In this document: piece by piece, positions 21,985-34,526 of the stretch
How positions within the stretch are numbered: the stretch's first letter is position 1
How the letters are laid out: each line of letters opens with the position of its first letter
Position numbers and translations under genes: made by a program
The notes under the pieces: generated by a model
The model's database searches: none
What the model saw: only the letters and a program-made list of their open reading frames with translations
Told to the model about the DNA's origin: nothing
Assembly: GCA_024220525.1 (NCBI GenBank)
Contig: JAMYWO010000001.1
Span: 409,538-473,537 of the forward strand
Reading direction: 5' to 3'
Source of the DNA: Cochliopodium minus
Taxonomy: Eukaryota; Discosea; Himatismenida; Cochliopodiidae
Length of the DNA: 64,000 bases

Positions 21985-23114
21985 ATGGAAGAATTAAATA
22001 AATTTCTTTGGATAGAGATTTTGTTGTTCTTGGATCTCAAAGATATTTCATCTTTCTCTTCATCCTGCAAATTATTTAACTACATCTTCAAGAATGATAG
22101 TCTGTGGAAAAGAATGAGTTTTCTAAAGCTTGATTATCACAAAACTCTGAGTGAAGAATATGAAACATGGTTTCAATTTTACAAGGGTACTTTTATTTGA
22201 AGATAAAAACTCATTTATGTTCAATTTTTAGATCACTTAAATAGACATGACAGAAAACATTTTTGAGCCCAAATCCACCAATACCATAACTTTAATCAAC
22301 AAGGGAAAGACAGCTCATAAAATAATGCAAAATAATAATGTAAAAATTTAAACAGTAATTTTTTGGACATCCCTATTATTTTAATTCAAATTTGATTGAT
22401 ATATAGTGGGAATCTATTAGAAGCAAAAAAAAATACTCAAAAGGGAAACACTCATTCATCATGAAAGGAGAAAATGTCAAAAGCTATGTATAAAAAAATA
22501 AGATATATTTTTTAGAATATCAATAAACACATTTAATAATTTTTACCCAACAAATAACAGCACGTTTTTCTTGGAGTAGCTGACTCGTTGATGCCCTTGG
22601 ACGCTTGCTTTTTTGTTGATGGGTATATTTAAATATCTTTTTCTCTCAAAATTAATTTTACGTAACAAAAGGCCGAAATATGATGAGTCACACAGTTGGT
22701 CATATTGGATAATGTGCAAAGAGTACAGATATAACAATAAATATGGAAATGAAAGAACTGCTACCAAAAACAACATTGAATTCAAAAATACAACTGCTGT
22801 CATCGAAATGGTTTTGGACATGGACAATGGAAGTTTAGAGTTTGAAATTAATTAATATAAAAATTCAAAAAATAAAAAAATGATTTCTTAGGTATGTAGT
22901 TGATGGGGAGGTTGTTGGAGGATTTAATACTTTAGACTTTGCAGTTAAAAAAAAGCTTCAATTACATGCTCCAGTTGTTTCACTTTACAATTACGAATCT
23001 GGGTTTTGGTCCTTAGTTAGATATACTCGACTTTCTAGTGATCAAAAGTGTGTCCTAACAAAAGAAATGAGTCAAATGATTGAGAATGGGACCGTTTATT
23101 CTAATGACTTTTAA
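21985..23114 (+). CDS. F-box protein with a SPRY (B30.2) domain
   Basis: The N-terminal F-box reads MEELNKFLWIEILLFLDLKD, then SSFSSSCKLFNYIFKNDSLW. A SPRY domain built from several exons follows: DMTENIFEPKSTNTITLINK, a segment with KGKHSFIMKGENV, FFLGVADSLMPLDACFFVDG, HSWSYWIMCKEYRYNNKYGN, VIEMVLDMDNGSLEFEIN and LHAPVVSLYNYES, ending VYSNDF-stop. The gene matches the FBXO45-like architecture of F-box plus SPRY. The F-box should bind SKP1 of an SCF ubiquitin ligase and the SPRY domain should pick the target. Some internal splice sites between 22200 and 22560 are uncertain. Confidence 0.75.
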
Positions 23115-23245
23115 ATCTTTGAATGTTGGGAATCTGATCATCAGATAAAATTAAATTCAATAAAAAAGAATAAATTTATTTTCTAAAGTCTGTGTTCCTC
23201 ATGATTCAAGATTTAATCAAATTTTATACTTTAACAAAAATAATT

Positions 23246-26200
23246 TTAATTGGTGTTTGAAGAAGATGGCAACTCTTTATCCTTGAGAGAAATGTGAGTG
23301 CTTTTACTGTGAAAAGACTTTTTGGCGGAATAAAAGTATGTCAGAAATAAAGAGTAAAGAGGAATTAATTCAAAAATAATCAATTCGAACAATGTACTCA
23401 TCCATAACGCTGCACTAGTTTTACTGTCCGTTGACAAAATTGCGCAATAAACCAATCCTAATATATTAATAAATTTAAAATAAACTATAAAGATTATAAA
23501 ATTTTTACCTGCTGTGGAACACAAAGCAATAATTGAAGTTAGAATGATAATCTTGAATGCTGCAAATTTCCTTCTTTTAGTTCTGTTTTCAGTTTTCTGG
23601 GAGGAATGAACAAGAGTTTTATAAAACAAAAATCCTACAATCATGAAGATGATCGAGTGAAATACACCAATCACTCCAGTCACAATCTGACCTAAAAAAA
23701 AAAAATAATAAAAAGGGATTTTGAAAAAAATTGTGTCAAAAAATTACTTGATCGGGCTGAAGCTTTCAAATTAGTATTGGTTTGAATAATTTCTTCTTGG
23801 ATTGATCCATACCTCGATACATACAAACCTTGATTGTAAGCAATGATTTTACCTTCATTCTGGGCAACCGCGTCATTGGCAAAGACAGAGAAAATAGCAA
23901 TACATACAATTTGAGCCACTGCGTTAATGAGGAAAAGCCCATAGCAATAAGTTTTTAGGGAAACCATCCACATCTTTGATTCGAAAGAAACTTGAAAGAT
24001 GTGGATCCAAAGCATACATTCTATCATCATTGACCCAATGTAAAATATCGTTCCTATCTAGAGAAAAAAACAAATTAATGATTGAAACGAAACTAAATTA
24101 AATGATTAAAACGAATTAAGACCTTATAAAGAACAAAGGAGGCAATCAAATTAGTGGCAGGAGGTTTCACGTTTATTGATATCATCAGTTGAAACATTCT
24201 GATAACACACAAACTTATGACAAGGGTGTTGTACCAAAAACGGTAGCTGGAGCCACCAAGACTAATTTTTTTAAAAAAAATAAGAAAAAAAGTTTGAATT
24301 TTTAAAAAATGGATTTAAACCTATTTCCCTTTGGCCAAAATATTACTACAAACAATAATATACAACAAGTGAAAACACCAAGTAATAAATATAATGCAAA
24401 AACAATATAAATAATAATGGTGTCGGGTTCTGTAGCAATAAATTGGTTGCTTGATATGAGGGGTGTGGATTCGTATATGGAAGCTCCTACAACTACTTCT
24501 GGGGGGATTTTTGCAGATGTGTAAGATACCTATTGAAGAAGTTTTTTAAAAATTAAAATGAATGTAAAAAAAAAATATTTACTCTTTGTCTGTTCAATCC
24601 AACCACTTCCAAAGCATTGTTTCCAATCGGTAATTGAGAGAAAGGAATACCCTATATTAAATGAATAATGTTTAATAAGAAAATAATAGTTTAAATTCAC
24701 TACTTTCAACAGTAAGGCCGCATAAAGTCCTGCTGACTCTCCTGCAGCTAGTTTTTATTTTAATAGATAATAGAAATTAAATTGAAAAAAAAAATTTAGA
24801 TTTAATATTTACAAGTAGGGTCTTGTCCTACAGCCATCATCCCTCCTTCAACTAGTTTTAAAAAAAAAGATGTTATAATTTTAAACTTTATTTTAAATGA
24901 TTATTTGTTGGTACCAACAAAAGTGGCGACAAAACTGATGTCAGTTCCATTCCTGTTTGAATTTACCCACTGGACGACAGTGCCTGCAACAGTACCCGTG
25001 CCATCCTTGTTCTTGTAGCCAGAATAAGGACCAAAAACCAACAAGTTGGTAGATAAAGAACTGATCCTGTCATTCAAAATAAAATTTTTGAGTTCAGAAA
25101 AGTAAGTGAACTGAAACACTCTGTTTTTTGGCCACACATTTTTGTATATTGCAATATAACTTTCCAAATCTTGTTTGATGACGGATCCTGAAGGTGATCC
25201 ATCAAAGAGGAAAGTCACGCTGTCGATGCTGGGGTTTACTTGTAATGAGAGGGTGATCAGTTTGTTATAGTTGAATCTTTCGAGGGTTCCAGTGATTGGG
25301 TTGAGAGGAGAAGTAAGATTTCCTATTAGTGGATATGTGCTGGGATCAACATTTATTCCTGAAAAAACGTTCATACACTTCCTATTTTGAAATAATAACA
25401 AAAAAAAATCATTTAAAAAAAATCAATCAAATAGAAAGTACCAAGTTGTGTTCATCGTGGAGTTGTAGTATGGTAGTTGAACAGATCTAAGAGCGTCATC
25501 GTCTGATCCATACGTGAGATAAGGTCTAAAAGTTTTTGCCTCTAAAATGATTGTTAAAACTAAAAATAAGAAAAAAATTCTTAAATATCTTTCTTACCAA
25601 ACAACGCAAAGGTAGCAATGTAAGCTATTTTAGCTGGAGTGTTGTATGTTTCTTTAGTGTCCATCCAAAAGGTTTTGAGATAGAATCTGCTTCTGGGAAA
25701 CCTTTGCTTTTCCAATCCCCTAAGAAATCCTATCCCTTGGAAGACGGGCCAGACGTAAGTTTCAGAATAAGAATGAATTATGTAAACTTTTATAGGGTTT
25801 TCCTTTTAAAATTAAAATTTGACTCTAATTAGAACTCAAATGTCTTACATAATATGTAGGCTGGAAAATGTATGTGTTAATAAAATTTTTTGGATCCGTT
25901 AGAATTGTATTCATTTCTGAAGAGATGTTTTTCAACGAATCGAAACTGTCTCTCTTTATATTGGTCTCTGTGAATACAGTATTTTCTTCGGTATAAATTG
26001 GGGTATTTATTTCTTTGTTGCCAGACAGGATAAGTTTTGCTCCAATTAAGCCAGAGTATGAGCAAGTGGCGTTAGGACTTAAGCGTATCTTTTGAAATAA
26101 TTGCTTTAGGTGAATGGAAGAATATTTGCATTTTTGAAATTTATAAATAATCTCAAGGAATATAAAATTAAAAATTTATTTTTATTTTTATTTTATTTTA

Positions 26201-27183
26201 TTTTTTTATAATTATAAATCGAAATTTCTTTTTACATTCATGCCGAAACCTTGTGAAATCGGGCCAACTGTGGTCAAATCAACATTTGAAGTGATCCAAG
26301 TTTGGATGAGGTAAGGCAATACAGTGGTGTTGAGATGAAGGTCAGAATAGAGCTTGATTGCATTAATCACGATGATGCCATACTTATCATTCGACAATTG
26401 GGTCATAGCTGTTTTGAATTGATCGAATGTTAATACTTGATATATTTGTACTTCAAACCCATGTGTATTAATAGTATTATTATCCAGCTGTTTTTGCAAA
26501 TCCGCTTTTTGATATTGTGAAGATTCACTTGCATCAAAGATAAATGCAAATTTGGATGCATTTCTATTCAATTTCAAAGCCAAATCCAATTTTGCTTGAT
26601 AGGGTTCCTAAAAAGAAATTAATCAATATTTACGTGTGGAATTAAAAAAATTAATAATATTTTAATATTTGCCTTTAATGATATTCCCGTTATGGATGAT
26701 GTTTGCACTAGATTTGTTTTTGTTACATCACAAAAGATAAATGGAAAATTGGGAAGTGATTTGTTAGTAATTCTGGCGTTTTCGTAAGCAAGAATCACCC
26801 GATCATAAGCCATATCTCCCAAAACAAATATCACATAAGGATTCCACGATAAAATTAAATTCATCAAAAATTTGGACTGTATATTCAGATCAGCTTCTGT
26901 GGTATGGGTCATCTTGGATGGGAAATTTGAAAAAGAAAATTAAAATATGTCAAATAAATTAAATGTTTATTACAATGGTATCCATATAATATGATTTATA
27001 ATAGATGCTCGATAGCGGCACTCCTCCTTTTATTAATCCAGTCTGTATTCCATTCACTTGCCTGACTGCATATTCATAATTTTCATCGTATGATGATATG
27101 ATGAAGATCTTCTGATTGGAAGATTCTGATTGAATGATTAATGGAAACAATAGAATTATAAAAAAGATTAAATTAAAGTTCAT
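23246..27183 (-). CDS. Seven-helix receptor with tandem ABC-substrate-binding-type ectodomains
   Basis: About 900-950 residues in many exons, starting at ATG 27183 with a signal peptide (MNFNLIFFIILLFPLIIQ). The first ectodomain has the pattern of the bacterial ABC_sub_bind family: IFIISSYDENYEYAVRQVNG, GIQTGLIKGGVPL, WNPYVIFVLGDMAYD, FPFIFCDVTKTNLV, SITGISLK, then LDLALKLNRNASKFAFIFDA. A second one follows, with ETYVWPVFQGIGFLRGLEK, PSIDSVTFLFDGSPSGSV and the characteristic close AGLYAALLLKGIPFSQLP with IPPEVVVGAS. Seven hydrophobic spans follow (for example YIVFALYLLLGVFTCCILLF, LIASFVLYKIGTIFYIGSMM, GVIGVFHSIIFMIVGFLFY, LFELIIFELIPLYSLFLTYF) and then a Lys/Ser-rich cytosolic tail. The layout copies class C G-protein-coupled receptors but with a different binding module. 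The ligand is unknown. A few exon borders are uncertain. Confidence 0.7.
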
Positions 27184-27397
27184 TTCGCTTTTTTTATTTA
27201 TAAATGAAATAAAATATTGGACTTTATTTGGACCAAACATATCCATCTCATTTCGTTAAAAGTGTACAAAAGTAACTATTAATTCCATCTAAAATTTTTG
27301 TTTAAAATGATAACATTATAGAAAGAAATGTTTTTTGCTAAAATTTATATTAATATTCAAAAAAAAACTTTTGTCAAAATAAAGAAAAAAAAAAAAA
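27184..27397. promoter_or_regulatory. Shared upstream region of two divergent genes
   Basis: The receptor gene (minus) and the ankyrin-like gene (plus) start 214 nt apart, so this A/T-rich stretch must hold both promoters. No clear TATA box or palindrome can be singled out against the background. The plus-side ATG follows a run of 12 A residues. Confidence 0.4.
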
Positions 27398-29006
27398 TGG
27401 AATACTTTGATAATTTTGATAACATTGATTTCAAAAATGAATTTTGTGATTATCATCAAAATTTATGTGGGAAAGGAAAAGAAAAAGGATATTGCTATAA
27501 TAAGGTATTAAATATATTTATTGATAAATGCATTTATCAAAAATTTTTGATATTCTAGATTCCATCCAAAGCAAAAACCAAAAAATTTTACCTGAAAGAA
27601 TTGAAAGAAAAAAAAAAATTCATCCCAGAATGGGAAGAATATAGAAAGCGAATCCTTCCACCTCAATCAAAATGTTGCAAATCGGTGATAGAATATGTTG
27701 AGAAAAAAGAAGAAGAAGAAAAGAAAGGGAGAAAAAAAAATTTTGAGGAGATATGTGAAAGTGGGGAAATAGATTTGTTTGATGATTATCTTTCAAAGAA
27801 TACCTTAAAAAAATCAGAACGGACTTTGTACCATTGTTGTAAAGGGGCAAATATCCAGATGATCGAAAAAATGATAGCTGAGGATATACAGGATTGGAAC
27901 AAGGGATTAAAGGGGGCGATTGAATCGAACAATATTGAAGTAATGAAGTTGATGTTAAAAAATGGGGCTTATAAGGGTAAATTTAAAAAACTTTAAGGAT
28001 TTAAATTAAATAACAAAAAATAGAAAAATAATTTTTAGAATTATTATAAATAATTTGATATTATTTAATTTCATTTTTTTTTTTAGTTCAAAAAATCGAA
28101 GAACTTATAATCCCCAATGAATTCAAAAACCTGTTTAAATTGGCCCAAGAAATAAAATTAGAAATTAATAAAAAAGATGCCAGAATCAAGAAAATTCATG
28201 AAGATGATGTTAATGGAAACCCATATTTCTATAAAGAAGAAATAAGATCTGCAGCCGATAACAGCGACATGTACACAACTAAAGTTATCTTGAAAGGGGG
28301 TTGGTACTTGAAAGAAATATTGGAAGAAATTTTTTCTAATTGTGGTGACACTGAATTTTTGGATTATGTAGCTAAAATTCTTCGTAAGCATTGTTATGGC
28401 TCCCTCAAAAACACTTTACTTAGAATGGAAAATTTTTATTGTGGCATCGTTGCTTGTTCTTACAAGCTAAACCACCTTATTTTACCTTTTTTGAACGTAA
28501 ATAAAATGAAAACATATTCTTTCCAAAGTACTCCTTTTTTTTACGAAACGGTTTCAGATGGATATACGACTTGCTCTTTCTATCTTCTCTACTATTGTGC
28601 AAACCCAAACATCGTTTATAGAGTAAAAAAAATTTTATTATTCACTTTTTTAATAAAAATATTTTATTAGAATGAAACACCAAAACAAATCGCTTACAAA
28701 AAATTTAAAGAGGGGAAAAAAGGATGTTATGAATTGATTACAGATTTCGAAAATGGTAAACTTTGGAACATGGATAGACATCACTTGATACACAAAAAAC
28801 ACAAAGATTTGATCTTTAATTTTTTGATTATTATCAAAATTTTTTCTACTCTTTTGAAAATAAAGTTTCCCAAACCCATCTACTTGATCATCATTCAACT
28901 TTTTTCAAATCAATTCTATAAATCCTATCTACCTTATCAAACCAAAGCTTCAAACAAAAAAAGAAAAAGGATTCCCGTTGAAGAAAATGATAAAGATGAT
29001 GAATAA
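27398..29006 (+). CDS. Ankyrin-like protein with the W-x4-H motif domain
   Basis: The protein starts MEYFDNFDNIDFKNEF and has a Cys-containing front (CDYHQNLCGKGKEKGYC) and a Glu/Lys-rich helix. Weak ankyrin-type units follow: TLYHCCKGANIQMIEKMIAE, LKGAIESNNIEVMKLML, NGAYK and SFYLLYYCANPNIVYR. The last ~90 residues contain LWNMDRHHLIHKKHKDLI and FPKPIYLIIIQLFS, the same module as in the protein at 15153-18649. A basic tail (SNKKRKRIPVEE) could be a nuclear targeting signal. The start codon follows a long A-run. Confidence 0.68.
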
Positions 29007-29056
29007 ACAAATATATTGATATTAATATTAAATATTAATTAAATAAAAAAAAAAAA

Positions 29057-29666
29057 ATGGATAAAGTAAATTGGGAAACATCATTTCCCAAAAATATTTG
29101 GATATACATAATAGTGGATACTGATATTTTGACAATAAAAGAAATATGCAATCTCAAAGTATTGAACAAAAATTTTGGTCAAATTTTAAACAATAGCGTT
29201 GTATGGAAAAAATTATGGATCAAATATCAACCTAAAAGTAAATAATGATCACTATAATTGAAATAATTTTAATCTATCCAAAAGATTTTGAAGAAGATTT
29301 TCCCTCATTAATTTTGGATGTATCTGAGAAAGATCTTCTAATAAAGTATTTGAATTACAAAAAATTCAGGTGGTATGTTCAAAAATTGAATTCAAATTTT
29401 TGTTTTCGTAAAATTTAAATAGTGTCACACCTGCATGGCTTCATCGCATAAGAGATTATCCATCTTTTGAAGGTCAGGAATTAGGATGTTTTTCTAGAAA
29501 TGAAGAGATATGGGGGAAAGGAATAGTAAAAGGGAAATGTGAATTAACATCAGGAACCCATTTCATTTGCTTATCAAAAGAAACAAAGGAGAAAAAAGAA
29601 ATAAAAGTAAAACTTGCTTATACACTTTACAGACTTGGAGGAGATGATTACTTTGTTGAAATCTAA
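29057..29666 (+). CDS. Small F-box protein
   Basis: Three exons join in phase. The N-terminal ~60 residues fit an F-box: NWETSFPKNIWIYIIVDTDI, then TIKEICNLKVLNKNFGQIL and SVVWKKLWIKY. The rest, about 110 residues, is basic with repeated hydrophobic strands: LHRIRDYPSFEGQELGCFS, EIWGKGIVKGKCELTSGTHF and KVKLAYTLYRLGGDDYFVE. It has no LRR, WD40 or SPRY pattern that I can see. It probably acts as an SCF adaptor; the substrate part is unknown. The gene is 50 nt downstream of the ankyrin-like gene, with its ATG after an A-run. Confidence 0.6.
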
Positions 29667-29835
29667 AAAAATTAAAAAGATTATTTTGAATTTGTTTTTA
29701 TTTATCCGATTCAATTTTTTTTTAAAAATGAAAATGAAAACTTTTTAAAGAAAAAGGAGAATTCAGATTAAAAGAAAAGAAGGGAATATAAATTTTTTAT
29801 ATTTGTACTAGTTGCTAATTAACAAAGGAAGAGGA

Positions 29836-31641
29836 TCACAAAAGATTACTCTCTATAAGTGCACCTCTTACTGCTATCTCTTGCACAGCATTCCAAACCA
29901 TTTTAAAGTTGTTTGTGTCTGTAGCATCAGTTTCATGATAATATATACATCTATCATTAGATTTATTTTGTTGCAAGAATTTCTTTGTGATAAACTCGAC
30001 TGCAGATCCGTAATCTTCTCCACCAGTATAATCTTCAAAACATTTTGTCAATGGAGTTACTTTTAATCTCTCAGAAAAAATATCTAGATTGTGAAAATGG
30101 ATAAATATTGAGGAGAAATATTTTTGAAGGAAAAAAAAATTTATATTATATCAAAGATGAAGGACAATTAAAATATATGGTGGAAAAAAAAAAATTTATA
30201 AGGAGGAGTTACCCTTTTTGTTGAGGAATAGAATGATATTGGTCTCCTGGAAAAATCTATTATTAATAGTTTCTTTAAACAATTGGATGGACTCCATCAT
30301 ACTAGAAGTGAAATAAGGAGGGTTAATAAAATTAATATAGAAAGAATTAAATAATTCCGTCTTTATAAAATAAATTTACCGATTGGTCTTGAGATCTTCT
30401 TCAAGAATTCTCTCATAACTGGAAATGGGGGAAAAAAAAGGGAATTAATGAACAATATAAATATAAGGAAAAAATTATGAAGTGATAGATAAAGGTTATT
30501 ATTGAAATATCGGGGATGATTATGTATAAAGTATAATTAATTGGGATAAAGAAATTATTTTTTTTTCTTACTCATTCAATGCAACTACAAAAATGATGGC
30601 AGTGACACCATAAAAACAATGAATCCATTTTCTTCTTTCAGATCTCTGCCCACCGACATCAGCAATAGAGAAATTAAATCCCCTACAGTTGAATTCGGTC
30701 TCTTTGATTCCCGTAGTTTTTACTCTTACTTTGAGAATATCATGTACAGAGGGCACATAATCTTTTCTGGTTATTGTTTCAAGATTGTCAAGAAAATAGA
30801 CATCTGAATCGTATAAGTGGTATCTATATGTTTGTTCATATGCTTTTTTTATTGTTTCTGATTTCCATAATTTATACAACAATTGGCCTCTATCCTCTTC
30901 GATCAAGGTATCAAATTGAGGGGTCATACTTCTCAATCCTTCACCAATGCTCTGTTTGAAAAAAAAAAATTTAGTTGGGCAAAAAAAATTAATTATGGCA
31001 AAATGAGGATGTTTTTTCTCCTTTATATAAATAAATATAAATTGATTAATAATTATACACATCGTGAATAAAAAAATAAAAATTTATATTTTTTTATTTA
31101 GTTCAATAAATCTTATCATTATATATTTTTATAATTATTGAAATTCTTTATGTAAATTTAATAAGGATTAATTATCAATATTTTATTTGGAGGGAGATAA
31201 AATAAATTCATTAGGTAATTTATTTCTATTTTGTTAAATTAATTATATTTTGAAAAAAAAAAATTTTCTTACAGAAAATTCTTCTTCCAATTGATACCCA
31301 AATTCATCACAAGATTTGATCAAATTTTTCAAACTATCCAAAACATTATGATGAACAAACTCTTTGAAATATATTCTTTCTTTTTCTGAACTAAATCCAT
31401 TCAAATATACTATTCTCATTTGCTTGGCAATTGTAGTTTTACCAGATGCTCCAGTTCCTATTATTATTTATAGAAAATAAAATGATGGAATTCAAACTTT
31501 TATAAATATAATTATGTTAAATTTTATTTTACCCAAAAGGAGGATTTTAATTTCCCTTTTTAATTTAGATCTTAATTTGGCCAAAGATCTATCAATTTCC
31601 TTTGATTTTTCTTGTTCGTCTGTTGAATTGCAACTTCCCAT
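29836..31641 (-). CDS. Heterotrimeric G-protein alpha subunit
   Basis: Several exons join in phase from ATG 31641 to TGA 29838. The N-terminus MGSCNSTD carries Gly2 for N-myristoylation and Cys4 for palmitoylation. The GTPase motifs are present: P-loop [15 protein letters not shown], helical domain (DFGYQLEE-like segments, SMTPQFDTL), switch I RVKTTGI, switch [18 protein letters not shown] with the catalytic Gln, FLNKKD, and the base-binding TDATDT near the end. Two positions differ from most family members: P-loop Glu (GESGKS) is Ala, and the TCAT motif has Asp instead of Cys. The C-terminus ([10 protein letters not shown]) determines receptor choice in this family. It couples seven-helix receptors to effectors. 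Confidence 0.92.
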
Positions 31642-32128
31642 TATTTTTTTATAATTTATTCCTCTATTGAAAAAAAAGGGCAATTAAATTGAAGGTAATA
31701 TTTTTTTTATTTTTATATATTATATTTTTTTTATATTATTTTATTTTGAAAAACAAATTAAACCATATTTCATTGAGGACTATTACTTCAACCCCGAAGA
31801 TCGTAGGGGAGAAAATTGTTACTTTTATTAAATGCTTAATATTGAGAGGGGTATAAAAAATTTATTACTGCAATGAATAATAAAATTTTTTCTTACAAAG
31901 TGGTTTTAAATAAATATTATCTATCCTCAATATAAAAAAAATATTTTATATATTTCCCTTCTTAAATAATTAAGTGAAAATAATTTAATAAAATATTGAT
32001 CTAGTCAAAATATTCCGATTTGAGAAAAAGGAATAATCAGAAATGATTTTGAAATATAAACTAGAATTCAAATGGAAAAAGATGATTTAATAAATAAAAA
32101 TTAAAAAAAAAAAAAAATTCAAATAAAT
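31642..32128. other. Intergenic A/T-rich stretch
   Basis: About 490 nt between the G-alpha start and the end of the GT49 gene. Both are on the minus strand, so this must hold the G-alpha promoter and the GT49 3' end region. I see no coding frame and no repeat longer than simple A/T runs. Confidence 0.5.
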
Positions 32129-34338
32129 TTATTCCTCAAGCTCCTTCTCTTTGATGGTGTGAAACAGATACTTCTCAACGATAAAAGACCAATAGTTCTG
32201 AAAGACCCTCAACTGCATGGCCTTTGCTGAAGAACGCCAAGAAGGGATTCCATGCTCCGAGTGGATCATCCAAGCACTAGTCAATACATGAAATTCATAA
32301 TTCATGAAATGCATCTCCGCAACTTGAGATACCTTATCAAATCCATAACCTGTGAATCTTTCATCCCAAAGCGGAAATCCATCCTTGTGAACAATAAAAT
32401 AAGGTTCATATTCTGGTTGAAAGTTAACCTTGTAGATCTCATTTTCATTCATCTTTTTCCATTTATTATATTTTGTGGATCTATGTGCAGCACGATATTT
32501 TTTAAAGTGAATTGGTCTTATTTCGTTTAGTTTGATCCTCTCTAGAAGCTCGTGTCTAGTAGGAGGGATTGATTGTGAAACCATAATCCCGTGGTCTCTA
32601 AATTCATAAGCAGGAACTACGAAAGCAGATTTTTTGTGTGAAATCAGATTTTTTACTTCCTCCTCATTGAATTTTTTCCTAAAAGAGGATTTAAAAAAAA
32701 TTAAAAAATTTGTGAAAAAATATTGCATTAATGAATTAAATGAATTTGGATTCGGGACAAAATCGATATCTATCATAAAGACTAAATAAGTCCTACTTTT
32801 CTGAAAGGCAATATTTCTTAGAGCATTGACAGGATACAAGCCAAAAGCTTTGTTGATGGCAATAGACTTCTCGGAGGGATAAACCAAATGAAAATCAACA
32901 CGATTGGCCAAAGTGTTTTTGTGAAGTTCAATGTAATCCAAAACTTTTTGTTCTTGTTCTTTGTTCATGATGAAAATTGCAACACTGATAGGTCCTGACC
33001 AATTTTGCAAGATCTTTTCGAAAGCAACGAAACGATCAATGGTCATTTGAGAAGCTAAAGAGATAGAATAAGGAATTGGATCGGAGTTACCATACTTTGA
33101 AACTACTTTTTCGATGGAGGTTAATTGTGAGGGGTTAGTGACACGAACTTTAGGTGTGAAACACTTTCCTATTTCTTCAAAAGAATCAAGTTCTTTCAAA
33201 ACAACATTGTCAAACCAGACCATTCCTATATGTGCTGAAAAAACAATGTAAATTTGTACAGCTTTCACTGTTTTTTTGGAATCAATGAGCATGCACTTTT
33301 TGTACCAATCGTGTGTGCCTGTTTTAAATAAAATTTCTGCACCATACCCATAACTGTTGTCATTATACATTAAATCTACAATTAAAGCATACCCCCTGTT
33401 TTTCTCGCCATTTACATTTTTCGCTGCAGTTTCAACTGAGAGATACAACCCTTTTGGGGTTGTTTGGTTTATAAATACATTTTGAAAAATCATCGAAGTA
33501 GATTTCACCGACTTTGATTTAAAGTTCACCGCAATACCATTATCCCTTTTCACCAAATAACTTTCTCCTAATACTTTTTGCCAATGTTCTGAGTTTAGTT
33601 TTTCGTCTTTTCTTCTTTGTAGTTGTGATTCAGGCCTATCTTTCACATTTGGAAAGATACTGAACATTGATGGTCCAACCCTTTCGAAAGATGGATTCGA
33701 TACAAGATTATTTTTGTCATCTGATGGTGTTTTGATTCTCCTTTCACAACCCTTCCTCGTGGCTGTGATCGTTTGATTGATATCTTGTATATATCTGATG
33801 CTGAATTCAAATAATGAATTGGGGATTAAATCTCCCATCATAAAAAAATTATCTTGCCCGTAATATACACTTTCCCATTCTTTTTCATGTGATTCCCTCA
33901 TGAACAATTGGACATGACTAAATTCTTTTTTATCCCAATTTATTTTGATGGATTTCGATGTGATTTGACTGAAATGAACACATTCAGGCAATTCCAAATC
34001 ATATAACACTGATTAATTTGAATTGAGATAACCTTCAATTTTTTTAAAAAAACAAATATATTTATACCCTTAATATTTTTGAATGGAACAGCTACTTTTT
34101 TAATCCTTTTAAATTCATTTTGTTTATTTCTGTCTCCAATTTCACTCTTTTCTTCTTTCTCCAATGGAACAGAAGTTGTCATGGGCTTTGGTGTTTTCTG
34201 TGTAATTGCAGCGTCATAATATTTTGGTTCTTCATCGAATGAAGGGGTGATCGAAATTGAATGTATGGAGAAGTAGAAAAAAACAATATATACAAATAGA
34301 GCGAAAAAAAAGAAGATAACCACTTGTCTAATCTTCAT
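32129..34338 (-). CDS. Type II membrane glycosyltransferase, GT49 (LARGE C-terminal/B4GAT1-like)
   Basis: Two exons (joined over the intron ending near 34011) give about 725 residues. The N-terminus is a short cytosolic basic piece and one membrane anchor (VVIFFFFALFVYIVFFYFS), the usual Golgi type II topology. A fibronectin-III-like segment follows (HFSQITSKSIKINWDKK, SLFEFSIRYIQD). The catalytic part shows GPISVAIFIMN, YPVNALRNIAF, the metal-binding DIDF in LVFMIDIDFVPNP, and the family's closing blocks PYFIVHKDGFPLWDERFTGY, YGFDKVSQVAEMHF and FHVLTSAWMIHSEH. GT49 enzymes add glucuronic acid or GlcNAc to matriglycan-type or similar chains. The acceptor here is unknown. The start codon follows a run of about 20 A residues. 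Confidence 0.85.
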
Positions 34339-34526
34339 TTTTTTTTTTTTTTTTTTTCAATTTTTTTTGAAAAGTTTCAAACTCGCAGATAGACACTTGT
34401 TATGAAAAAGGAAGAATAAAGAAAGAAATGTCAAAAATATATAAATTGGGTTTTTTATTTTACTAAAAGATAAATGAAAAAAAAGTAATTTTTTTCAATT
34501 GAATGAGAAAAAATTGTAGATGTTAG

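Noticed and set aside
32690-32740. Intron inside the GT49 gene
   Set aside because: An acceptor-like CTTTTAG exists, but there is no GT donor upstream and the frame stays open through the Phe-rich stretch.
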